Source: JAFANK01 sp036741695 (GTDB taxonomy: Bacteria; Vulcanimicrobiota; Vulcanimicrobiia; Eremiobacterales; Eremiobacteraceae). From it: 32,743 nucleotides of DNA. The position numbers and the translations under genes are program-made. This document shows, piece by piece, positions 9,336 to 16,562 of the stretch. The DNA is taken from contig DAINRU010000026.1 in NCBI GenBank assembly GCA_036741695.1, positions 1 through 32,743 on the forward strand, in the 5' to 3' direction. Every line of letters begins with the position of its first letter. Position 1 is the first letter of the stretch. The notes beneath the pieces were generated by a model. That model was not told where the DNA came from. It searched no databases and was given only the letters and a program-made list of their open reading frames with translations.

Positions 9336-10726
9336 TGGATCATCTGCGGATCGTCGGCGCGGGTCTCGCCGGATGCGAGGCGGCATGGCAGGCGGCGTCG
9401 CGCGGCGTGCGCGTCACGCTGTACGAGATGCGCCCGACGGTGACGACCGGAGCGCATAAGAGCGCAGCACTCGCCGAACTTGTCTGCAGCAACAGCCTGC
9501 GCGGGGCATCGCTTGAGAACGCCGTCGGTCTGCTGAAAGAAGAGATGGCGCGGCTAGGGTCGCTCATCATCGAGGCGGCGCGCCAGACATCAGTTCCCGC
9601 AGGCGGAGCGCTCGCCGTCGATCGCGAGCGCTTCTCAAGCTTCATTGAGGAGCGTATCGCCGCCCACCCGCTCATCGAGCTTCGGCGCGAGGAGGTATGC
9701 GAGCTCGATGGTGGCGTGCCGACCATCGTCGCCTGCGGCCCGCTCGGCTCGGAGGCCTTGACCGCAGAGCTCGCGCGCCTCTGCGGCAAACCGCATCTTC
9801 ATTATTACGACGCCGCGTCGCCCATCGTGGCGGCCGACTCGATCGAGCGGTCGTTGGTCTTCGCGGCATCCCGCTACGGCAAAGGCGGGGATGACTACCT
9901 CAATATCCCGCTCGACCGGGTGCAATATCTCCAGCTGGTCGAGGATCTCGTGACCAGTCCGAAAACGCAGCCGCACGGTTTCGAAGATGACGCACAGCAC
10001 GGCGGCGTGCCCTACTTCGAGGGCTGCCTGCCGGTGGAAGAGATGGCACGGCGTGGCCCCGATACTCTGCGATTCGGTCCGCTCAAGCCTGTCGGGCTGT
10101 ACCCGCCAAGCACGGCGCCGATGCACGCCGGGGAGGCGAAAGCGCCCGCGCGGCCCTATGCCGTCGTTCAGCTGCGCCGTGAGAATGAGAGCGCGACCGC
10201 CTACAACATGGTCGGCTTCCAGACGCGTCTCACCTGGCCCGCGCAAAAGCTGACGTTCGGCAAGCTCCCAGGCCTCGCCAACGCCGAATGGATCCGCCTC
10301 GGCGTGATGCATCGCAACACGTTTGTCGATGCGCCGCGCGTGCTCGCGGCCGATCTATCGCTGCGCAACGCACCGGACGTGTTTCTGGCGGGCCAGGTGA
10401 GCGGATGCGAGGGCTACGTCGAGGCAGCAGCCACGGGCATCATCGCGGCGGAAAATGCTTGTCGCCGATTGCGCGGCATCGCCGAGCCGTTCGTGCCCGC
10501 ACCGACGACCGCGATCGGCAGCCTGCTGGCATACCTGCGCGATGGGACAAGCCACGACTTTCAGCCGCAGAACGTGTCGTTCGCCTACATGACGCCGCTC
10601 GAAACGGCGGTGCGCGACAAGCGTCAGCGCCGCAGGCTCATGGCGCAGCGCGCGCTCGCCGAGATCGACGCCATCGCGCGCGGCTTGCAGGCGCGGGGCG
10701 CGGCGCACCAAATCATCCCAGCATGA
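9335..10726 (+). CDS. trmFO: Methylenetetrahydrofolate--tRNA-(uracil-5-)-methyltransferase
   Basis: Folate- and FAD-dependent enzyme that makes m5U54 in the T-loop of tRNAs. The N-terminal FAD-binding Rossmann motif is GAGLAGCEAAWQ (from residue 8), followed by the family signatures YEMRP, THKSAALAELVCSNS-like and GGALAVDRE. C-terminal FLAGQVSGCEGYVEAAATG and QPQNVSFAYM are typical of TrmFO/GidA-like proteins. Length (463 aa) is normal. It starts inside the topA stop and ends inside the hslV start, so the three genes are probably translated as one coupled operon. In Firmicutes xerC often sits between trmFO and hslV; there is no room for it here. Confidence 0.95.
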   Translation: MDHLRIVGAGLAGCEAAWQAASRGVRVTLYEMRPTVTTGAHKSAALAELVCSNSLRGASLENAVGLLKEEMARLGSLIIEAARQTSVPAGGALAVDRERFSSFIEERIAAHPLIELRREEVCELDGGVPTIVACGPLGSEALTAELARLCGKPHLHYYDAASPIVAADSIERSLVFAASRYGKGGDDYLNIPLDRVQYLQLVEDLVTSPKTQPHGFEDDAQHGGVPYFEGCLPVEEMARRGPDTLRFGPLKPVGLYPPSTAPMHAGEAKAPARPYAVVQLRRENESATAYNMVGFQTRLTWPAQKLTFGKLPGLANAEWIRLGVMHRNTFVDAPRVLAADLSLRNAPDVFLAGQVSGCEGYVEAAATGIIAAENACRRLRGIAEPFVPAPTTAIGSLLAYLRDGTSHDFQPQNVSFAYMTPLETAVRDKRQRRRLMAQRALAEIDAIARGLQARGAAHQIIPA

Positions 10727-11250
10727 TGCGATCGACGACGATTTGTGCCGTATTGCGCGACGGCCACCTGGCGATCGCGGGCGATGGTCAGGTGACGTTC
10801 GACAAGACCGTCATGAAGCACAAGGCCCGCAAGGTCCGCCGCATCGGCGACGGCAAGGTGCTTGCCGGATTCGCAGGCTCCGCGGCTGACGGCATCACGC
10901 TGCTCGACAAGTTCGAGAGCAAGCTCTCCGAGTTCCGCGGCAATCTCACCCGCGCCGCCGTCGAGCTGGCGAAAGAGTGGCGCACCGACCGCTACCTGCG
11001 CCGGCTCGAGGCGTTGCTCATCGTCGGCGACACAGAGCACCTCTTCGTGCTCTCAGGCACAGGCGATGTGGTGGAGCCGGATGACAACGTGGCCGCGATC
11101 GGCAGCGGCGGCCCCTATGCCCAGGCGGCGGCCCAGGCGCTGCTTCAAAACACGAAGATGTCAGCCGAAGAGATCGCTCGCGAGTCGCTCGCCATCGCTG
11201 CGCGCATCTGCATCTATACGAACAGCGACATCTCCGTCGAGGCGCTGTAG
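10723..11250 (+). CDS. hslV: ATP-dependent protease subunit HslV
   Basis: Proteolytic chamber of the HslUV (ClpQY) protease, an N-terminal-Thr hydrolase related to proteasome beta subunits. The family start TTICAV..DGH..IAGDGQVT and the segments KVRRI, GFAGSAAD, WRTDRYLRRLEA, AIGSGGPYAQAAA and ICIYTN are all conserved. Four residues (Met-Met-Arg-Ser) precede the catalytic Thr, so a short propeptide must be removed. Two adjacent ATGs (10723, 10726) are possible starts; both overlap the trmFO stop. Its partner hslU is not next door: it lies 5.3 kb downstream beyond an oppositely oriented block. Confidence 0.95.
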   Translation: MMRSTTICAVLRDGHLAIAGDGQVTFDKTVMKHKARKVRRIGDGKVLAGFAGSAADGITLLDKFESKLSEFRGNLTRAAVELAKEWRTDRYLRRLEALLIVGDTEHLFVLSGTGDVVEPDDNVAAIGSGGPYAQAAAQALLQNTKMSAEEIARESLAIAARICIYTNSDISVEAL

Positions 11251-11304
11251 GTCACGTTCCAGCTACAGTTCCACAGTCTGATCCGAGCAGTAGACTAACA
11301 ACAA

Positions 11305-11334
11305 GGAGAGGCCCAGCTCATGCCGGGCCTCTCC
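11305..11334. terminator. Bidirectional hairpin terminator after hslV
   Basis: Perfect 10-bp stem GGAGAGGCCC/GGGCCTCTCC with a 10-base loop, followed by TCTTC on the plus strand. On the minus strand it is followed by TTGTTGTTAG. It lies between the convergent hslV and the secreted-protein gene, so it may end both transcripts. Confidence 0.75.
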
Positions 11335-11377
11335 TCTTCATCTGGGCGAACGCGGGCGCAGTTTGATGCGCTTCGCC

Positions 11378-12103
11378 CTAGTCCTGACTCTTCGCCGCGG
11401 CGCTCGGGGTCACGTTGGGATTATGTTCTGCAAACGCACCCAGTGGGTTCGGGACGAGCCAGATCTGAAGATCCCAAATGGCGGGGAATGGAAAGACGAA
11501 GGCCACGTCCGACGGGCTGCGTGGCGGCGGAATCTTGAGCACCTTCCAGCGAGGCATCGTTGCGAGTTTCACAACGTCGGCAGCCGTCGGATGGTCGAGG
11601 GAGCCACCGCTCATTGCCCACGACTTCGGACCGGCTCCGCCGTACTGTACCCCAGTGGCCGTCGTGACGCCGAAGTGGACGTGCGCCGGCGAGAAATCTA
11701 TCCAGCGTGTAGATGAGATGCCCCACACGGACGGTTTTTGCGGAGAGCTCGATTGGAGCACGGACCAGTCAGCGCCGATCAGCTTGCCGTTCACATCGTA
11801 CCAGAGCTGGCTCGGGTGCTGCGGATCGCTCGCCCAGTATTTGGTGTTCACCCAGCTTATCGCGCCGGTGTCGTCCTCGTTCGTGTATCGGAAGTAGCCT
11901 GCAGCCGTAGCGGCAGCCGTGGTGGCAAAACGGCTCTGCAGATCCTTGGTCACGGAATCGACAAACTGGCGCTCGCTCGCTGACATCGGCGGAGCGGCCG
12001 TCGGTGCCGGCGTGGGCGTTCCGCTCGAGGTGGCAGAGAGAGCAGGTGCCGACGCAAGCGCGGCGCACACCGCGATCAGGGCAAATATGCTTAATGTCTT
12101 CAT
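11378..12103 (-). CDS. Secreted protein of unknown function, remote paralog of the 15608-16486 product
   Basis: 241 aa with a clear signal peptide (MKTLSIFALIAVCAALASA, cleavage near ALSA at 21-24) and then a Pro/Thr/Ala linker. I do not recognise a named family. The mature part has landmarks AAGY (67-70), LWYDVNGKLIGA (100-111), RWIDFSPAHVH (133-143) and a Trp/Pro-rich end (WDLQIWLVPNP...HNPN, 210-230). The same landmarks occur in the same order in the protein encoded at the other end of the pnt block. ATG 12103 has GGAAG 8 bases upstream; a TTG at 12118 also fits the frame. It converges on hslV across the hairpin at 11305-11334. Confidence 0.7.
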   Translation of the reverse strand: MKTLSIFALIAVCAALASAPALSATSSGTPTPAPTAAPPMSASERQFVDSVTKDLQSRFATTAAATAAGYFRYTNEDDTGAISWVNTKYWASDPQHPSQLWYDVNGKLIGADWSVLQSSSPQKPSVWGISSTRWIDFSPAHVHFGVTTATGVQYGGAGPKSWAMSGGSLDHPTAADVVKLATMPRWKVLKIPPPRSPSDVAFVFPFPAIWDLQIWLVPNPLGAFAEHNPNVTPSAAAKSQD

Positions 12104-12180
12104 TCGCGCTGCTTCCAAGTAGGAGAGGCCGTGCCCTTTCTGAGAGAGGGTGCTCTTGCAGTTTTTTCTGGCGCTAAGAG

Positions 12181-12518
12181 CTATCGCGTCCCATGGGTCC
12201 TCAACGCGGCCACAGCCGCTTCGTATCTCAGCTTACGTTGACGCGCGGCGTTGACGTCGACGGTAAGCGCCGCACACGCGATAAGAACGCCGACGGGAAC
12301 CAACCACCAGCCGCTTCGGTCATGCCCCCCACATCGATGAGGCCCCCCACGAGCGTGATGACAATTATTGGGAAAGCCATCAACCATCCGAGACAACCAC
12401 ACCCTGGCGCAGCTGCTTGAGCATCTTTCCACGCCTGACGCTCAGCCTCTCCCTCGTCGATCTCTTGTGTCGGGTCAAGCGGCGCTGTGGGCTGTGCGCT
12501 CGCGGCTTCGTCATCCAT
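12181..12518 (-). pseudogene. Frameshifted small two-helix membrane protein
   Basis: Two overlapping minus-strand frames join into one sensible protein. The first (from ATG 12518) gives an acidic N-terminus, a CGC motif and a helix GWLMAFPIIVITLVGGLIDVGG. The second, shifted by one base near 12305-12312, continues WWLVPVGVLIACAALTVDV and a basic tail ending at 12181. Adding one base in the GC-TGG region restores a protein of about 113 aa with two transmembrane helices. Without this, the first frame ends in an Arg/Ser-rich stretch with no second helix. It could be a real pseudogene or an assembly error. No strong Shine-Dalgarno. Function unknown. Confidence 0.5.
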
Positions 12519-12586
12519 CGGTGCGGCCGCAATTAGAACAGTTCATCGCGATAGCCAATCGGTCTCTGGCTGTGTCCGTGCCGGTC

Positions 12587-13987
12587 CTATGCGGCGGCGA
12601 CGCCCGCCGCGAGCTTCATGACAGAATCCTTAGCGTCCCCGAAAAGCATCATGGTCTTCGGGTTCTCGTACAGCGGGTTGTCGATGCCGGCAAAACCCGG
12701 GTTCATGCTGCGTTTGAGCACGACGACGTTCTTGGCCTTGTCCACATCGAGGATCGGCATGCCGTAGATCGGGCTGTTGACCACATTGCGCGCCGCGGGA
12801 TTGGTGACGTCGTTCGCACCGATGACGAGCGCCACGTCGGCGCTCTCGAACTGCGGATTGATCTCGTCCATCTCGTGCAGTTGATCGTACGGCACGTTGG
12901 CCTCGGCCAGCAGCACGTTCATGTGCCCGGGCATGCGCCCCGCCACCGGATGGATGGCGAACTTCACGTCGACGCCACGCTTCTCGAGGTTCTGCGCCAG
13001 CTCGCGCACCGCGTGCTGGGCTTGTGCCACCGCCATGCCGTAGCCGGGAACGATGATGACGCTGCGCGAGTAGGCGAGCAGCGTGGCCACGTCTTCGGCT
13101 GACGCCGAACGCACGGCACCGCCACCCGTCGCCGCCGCAGCCGAACCGCCCGTGTCCTTGACCGCGCCGAACGCGCCGAACAGCACGTTGGCCAGCGAAC
13201 GGTTCATGGCCGTGGCCATGAGCGTGGTGAGCAGCGTGCCCGACGCTCCGACAAGCGTGCCGCTGATGATGAGCACGGTGCTGTTGAGCGCGAAGCCGGT
13301 CACCGCCACCGCGACACCGGTGAACGAGTTGAGCAACGAGATGACGACCGGCATGTCTGCGCCGCCGATGGGCAACACCGCGAGGACGCCGAGCAACAGC
13401 GCCAAAGCGACGAGGCCGATGAAGGGCAAGGGCATTGCGTTGCCGGTGAGCAGCACGACGACGAGCCCGATGATGCCTAGCAGCACGAGGCCGTTGACCA
13501 CTTGCTGCCCGGCGTAGGTGATGGGGCGCCCGGTCATGAGCTCTTGCAGCTTGGCAAACGCTATGAGGCTGCCCGAGAAACTGATCGAGCCGATGATGCA
13601 GCTCAAGACGATGGGCAGCATCTGGTCCCAGCTGGGCGTGGTCGGAGCGCCGAGCAAGCGCAGGAACTCGCCGCTGGAGACGAGCGCTGCTGCACCGCCG
13701 CCCGCTCCGTTGAACAGCGCGACCATCTGCGGCATGGCCGTCATCTTGACCAGGCGCGCCGAGACAAGGCCGATGGGCGCTCCGATGACCGCGCCGATGA
13801 GGATATCCGTCCACGAGAGGATCCGCGTGTCGAAGCAGGTGGCCACGACGGCGATGACCATGCCGATCATCGCCAGGATGTTGCCGCGGCGCGCGCTCTT
13901 GGGCGAGCTCAAGAACTTGAGGCCGAGGATGAACAGTACCGCGCTGACCAGATAGGCGATGGAGAGCACCGCTTGTTGGACGGTCAT
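12587..13987 (-). CDS. pntB: NAD(P) transhydrogenase subunit beta
   Basis: 466 aa. Forms, with the two alpha subunits, the inner-membrane enzyme that transfers hydride between NADH and NADP+ using the proton gradient, mainly to make NADPH. The N-terminal two thirds contain about nine transmembrane helices (domain II). After an Ala/Gly linker the NADP-binding domain III begins with VIIVPGYGMAVAQAQ, followed by HPVAGRMPGHMNVLLAEA, GANDVTNPAA and VLKRSMNPGFAGIDNPL. All family landmarks are intact. The ATG overlaps the end of pntAb by 4 bases (ATGA). Confidence 0.96.
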   Translation of the reverse strand: MTVQQAVLSIAYLVSAVLFILGLKFLSSPKSARRGNILAMIGMVIAVVATCFDTRILSWTDILIGAVIGAPIGLVSARLVKMTAMPQMVALFNGAGGGAAALVSSGEFLRLLGAPTTPSWDQMLPIVLSCIIGSISFSGSLIAFAKLQELMTGRPITYAGQQVVNGLVLLGIIGLVVVLLTGNAMPLPFIGLVALALLLGVLAVLPIGGADMPVVISLLNSFTGVAVAVTGFALNSTVLIISGTLVGASGTLLTTLMATAMNRSLANVLFGAFGAVKDTGGSAAAATGGGAVRSASAEDVATLLAYSRSVIIVPGYGMAVAQAQHAVRELAQNLEKRGVDVKFAIHPVAGRMPGHMNVLLAEANVPYDQLHEMDEINPQFESADVALVIGANDVTNPAARNVVNSPIYGMPILDVDKAKNVVVLKRSMNPGFAGIDNPLYENPKTMMLFGDAKDSVMKLAAGVAAA

Positions 13988-14286
13988 CGCGAGCCCGGCC
14001 CCGTCTTGCCTTTGAACATCTCGAGCATGCGCTCGGTGACGGCGAAACCGCCCACGACGTTGATCGTCGCTAGGATCATCGCAGCCAGTCCGATCGCGTG
14101 GCCGACGACACCACCGATCGCCGCACCGGCGACGAGCATGGCGCCAACGACCACGATGCCGTGGATGGCGTTCGTCGCCGACATGAGCGGCGTGTGCAAC
14201 ATGGACGGCACTTTGGAGATCACCTCGAAGCCCACAAAGACCGCCAGCACAAAGACCGTCAGCTGGCTCAGGAAATGTTCCATCAC
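13984..14286 (-). CDS. pntAb: NAD(P) transhydrogenase subunit alpha part 2
   Basis: 100 aa membrane subunit corresponding to the C-terminal helices of fused PntA. It has three or four hydrophobic segments and the conserved stretch KVPSMLHTPLMSATNAIHGI, seen in all PntA membrane domains. The split of alpha into two genes is the Rhodospirillum-type organisation. It may start at GTG 14286 or ATG 14283, both overlapping the pntAa stop, and it ends within the pntB start. Confidence 0.95.
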   Translation of the reverse strand: MMEHFLSQLTVFVLAVFVGFEVISKVPSMLHTPLMSATNAIHGIVVVGAMLVAGAAIGGVVGHAIGLAAMILATINVVGGFAVTERMLEMFKGKTGPGSR

Positions 14287-15422
14287 GCTCCCCCTCCCGC
14301 GAGCCGCGCTTTCACCGCGTCGTTGGTCACCTCGCCGTCGCGGGTGACGGTGACGCCGCGTGTGATCTCATCATTCATGTCGATCACGAGCTGGCCGCCG
14401 CGCACGAGATGATCGACAAGCGCCAACACGTTACGGGCGTAGAGCTGGCTTGCGTGCATCGGCATCGAGCTCGGCAGGTTGAACGGCGCGATAATGGTGA
14501 CGCCCTCGCGCACGACGTTCGCACCCGGCTCGCACAGCTCGCAGTTGCCGCCTTGTTCTGCCGCCAGGTCGACGATGACCGAGCCCGCACGCATGCCTTT
14601 GACCGCGGCCGCGGTGATGAGCAAGGGTGCGCGCCGGCCAGGGATGAGCGCGGTCGTGATGATGACGTCCATGCTGGTGGCGGTCTTGGCGATGAGCTCT
14701 TGGTCGCGCTGTGCCTGGTCTGCCGACAGCTCTTTCGCGTAGCCGCCTGCGCCTTCGGCGCCTTCGTGCGGCGTCGAGCTGAGAAACGTCGCGCCCAGGC
14801 TCTCGATCTGCTCCTTGACGACCGCGCGCACATCGAAACCGGTGACCACAGCGCCAAGCCGCCGCGCGGTGGCGATGGCCTGCAAGCCCGCGACGCCCGC
14901 GCCGAGCACGAGCACCTTTGCCGGCGGAATGGTGCCGGCTGCGGTCATGAGCATGGGGAAGAACTTGGGAAGCGCGTCAGCTGCGAGCAGCACCGCCTTG
15001 TATCCCGAGACGGTCGCTTGCGAAGAGAGGGCGTCCATACTCTGCGCGCGTGAGATGCGTGGGATGAGCTCCATTGAAAACGAGGTGATCCTGCGCTGCG
15101 CGAGCTGCTGTGAGAACTCAGGACGCACGAGCGGCTGGAGAAAGGCGACGACCGCCGATCCCTCGGGGAGCAGCGGGATCTCGTCATCGAGCGGGCGCTG
15201 GACCTTGAGCGTCAGGCCGGCGGAGGCGTAGGCGTTGGCAGCGCCGTCGACCAGGGTTGCACCGGCAGACGCGTACTGCTCGTCCGCGAAGCCAGCAGCC
15301 AGGCCCGCCCCGCGCTGCACGACGACGGCGTTGCCCGCCTTGACGATGCGCGAGACGACGTCGGGGGTAGCGGCGACGCGGCGCTCCCCGGCCGTGACCT
15401 CTGTGGGAATGACGACGTTCAA
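14283..15422 (-). CDS. pntAa: NAD(P) transhydrogenase subunit alpha part 1 (NAD-binding)
   Basis: 379 aa cytoplasmic domain I, related to alanine dehydrogenase. It begins NVVIPTEVTAGERRVAATPDVV and carries the dinucleotide-binding motif VLGAGVAGLQAIATARRLGA. The loop around STPHEGAEGAGGYAKEL and the catalytic-face segment DLAAEQGGNCE are typical. TTG 15422 is preferred: AAGGGG lies 6 bases upstream and the family start follows directly. The longer frame to 15476 merely translates the palindromic repeat in the leader. First gene of pntAa-pntAb-pntB. Confidence 0.94.
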   Translation of the reverse strand: MNVVIPTEVTAGERRVAATPDVVSRIVKAGNAVVVQRGAGLAAGFADEQYASAGATLVDGAANAYASAGLTLKVQRPLDDEIPLLPEGSAVVAFLQPLVRPEFSQQLAQRRITSFSMELIPRISRAQSMDALSSQATVSGYKAVLLAADALPKFFPMLMTAAGTIPPAKVLVLGAGVAGLQAIATARRLGAVVTGFDVRAVVKEQIESLGATFLSSTPHEGAEGAGGYAKELSADQAQRDQELIAKTATSMDVIITTALIPGRRAPLLITAAAVKGMRAGSVIVDLAAEQGGNCELCEPGANVVREGVTIIAPFNLPSSMPMHASQLYARNVLALVDHLVRGGQLVIDMNDEITRGVTVTRDGEVTNDAVKARLAGGGA

Positions 15423-15450
15423 GAAAAACCCCTTGCAGACGGACGCCTGC

Positions 15451-15474
15451 ACGGACCTAAAGGTCCGTTGCTTC
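15451..15474 (-). repeat. Copy 2 of the 24-nt dispersed repeat, in the pntAa leader
   Basis: Minus strand GAAGCAACGGACCTTTAGGTCCGT. The last 18 bases are a perfect palindrome that can form an 8-bp stem. It lies 29 bases upstream of the pntAa TTG and is oriented with that gene. A second small inverted repeat (GCAG/CTGC) follows it before the Shine-Dalgarno. Confidence 0.75.
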
Positions 15475-15582
15475 ATATGAGCCTGAACCGGCGAGGGATT
15501 ACATTCACGCGCGCCCGGCTCTCACCCTGTTCTCACGCAAGTTTAAGCGTGCCCACACACGCGTGTATTGCAGGACGCGTCA

Positions 15583-15601
15583 TACTCCTGATGCAGGAGT
15601 A
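15583..15601 (+). promoter_or_regulatory. Perfect hairpin burying a Shine-Dalgarno
   Basis: TACTCCTG-ATG-CAGGAGTA is a perfect 8-bp inverted repeat with a 3-base loop. The AGGAG at 15595-15599, 8 bases before the ATG at 15608, is entirely in the 3' arm and would be paired in the mRNA. As DNA, the same 19-base dyad could be an operator. A further palindrome ACACGCGTGT lies upstream (15557-15566). Confidence 0.6.
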
Positions 15602-15607
15602 CTATCA

Positions 15608-16486
15608 ATGAAGCTGACGATCGTCTTCTTCGCGGCCGCCTCGCTCGCCGTCGCCACGGCTGTCAGCGGCCTCGCTACCGGCAAACAGGCGCAAGCGGTG
15701 GAACCCGTCTGTTCCGACACATGCGATCTCGCAGCGCACAGCGCAGCGATGCAGCACAACACAGCGCATGGAGTAATGGTCGCCGACGACATGCCCGGGA
15801 TGTCAGGCATGGCGGCTGCGCCGAGCGCCGCTCCTGCGAGCGCGGCGGGCTCGAACGCCCCCGCCGGTGGGCCGATGGGTTCTATGTCGGAGATGGCGAT
15901 GCACGGCCACATGAAGATGACGTCCGCGCGACCGCACAACGCCGCCGATCGCGTGCGCGCCGATCAGATCGTGCAGACGCTTCGCGCCGCGATCGAACCA
16001 TACAAAGATTATCGCGTCGCCGAAGCGGCGGGCTACACACCCTTCCATCCTGAGTGGCCGCTGCCCATGTATCATTTCACGAGCGTGCAGAACGCGATGG
16101 CGAACGAGTTCTCGTTCGATGCCGCGCGTCCGACCTCGCTCATGTACAAACGCGTGACGGGCGGCTACGAGCTTGTCGGCGCCATGTACACGGCGCCGCG
16201 CAGCTCGACGCTCGACCAGCTCGACGCGCGCGTGCCGCTGAGCGTCGCCACCTGGCACGAGCACGTCGACTTGTGCATACCACCGCCTGGCTTGGGCGCG
16301 CAAGCGTTCGGACCTGATGCGCGCTTCGGCCTCGCCGGGTCGATCACGACCCCGGAGGCATGCGTGCAGGCCGGCGGCACGTTCAAGCCCGTCATATATA
16401 ATTGGATGGTGCACGTCTGGCCCTTCGAAACCGATCCGACGAAAGTCTGGGCCACGCAAGACAACCCGGGAACGATGGATCACTAA
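15608..16486 (+). CDS. Secreted Met/His-rich protein of unknown function
   Basis: 292 aa with a signal peptide (MKLTIVFFAAASLAVATAVSG, likely cut after KQAQA at 30). The mature N-terminus has CSDTC (35-39). From 48 to 104 it is rich in Met and His (DMPGMSGM, PMGSMSEMAMHGHMKM), resembling periplasmic copper-binding segments. The folded part has AAGY (140-143), LMYKRVTGGYELVGA (178-192), WHEHVDLC (216-223) and a Trp-rich end WMVHVWPFE (266-274) followed by DNPG. I recall similar uncharacterised proteins in other phyla but cannot name a family. ATG 15608 is set by AGGAG 8 bases upstream, which lies in a perfect hairpin. A copper role is an inference from composition only. Confidence 0.75.
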   Translation: MKLTIVFFAAASLAVATAVSGLATGKQAQAVEPVCSDTCDLAAHSAAMQHNTAHGVMVADDMPGMSGMAAAPSAAPASAAGSNAPAGGPMGSMSEMAMHGHMKMTSARPHNAADRVRADQIVQTLRAAIEPYKDYRVAEAAGYTPFHPEWPLPMYHFTSVQNAMANEFSFDAARPTSLMYKRVTGGYELVGAMYTAPRSSTLDQLDARVPLSVATWHEHVDLCIPPPGLGAQAFGPDARFGLAGSITTPEACVQAGGTFKPVIYNWMVHVWPFETDPTKVWATQDNPGTMDH

Positions 16487-16562
16487 AGCCGCACGCCGCG
16501 ACGCTGGTCACGTCGACCGGTTCCAGGGCTTGCCGCGCGCAGGCACGAAACCGGCCATATCC

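Noticed and set aside
10723..11250. xerC expected between trmFO and hslV
   Set aside because: The two genes overlap by 4 bases; no recombinase is present.
12125..12180. Possible terminator with TTTTTT between the secreted protein and the frameshifted gene
   Set aside because: The T-run is on the plus strand, where no gene ends; the stem GCTCTT/AAGAGC has a long loop.
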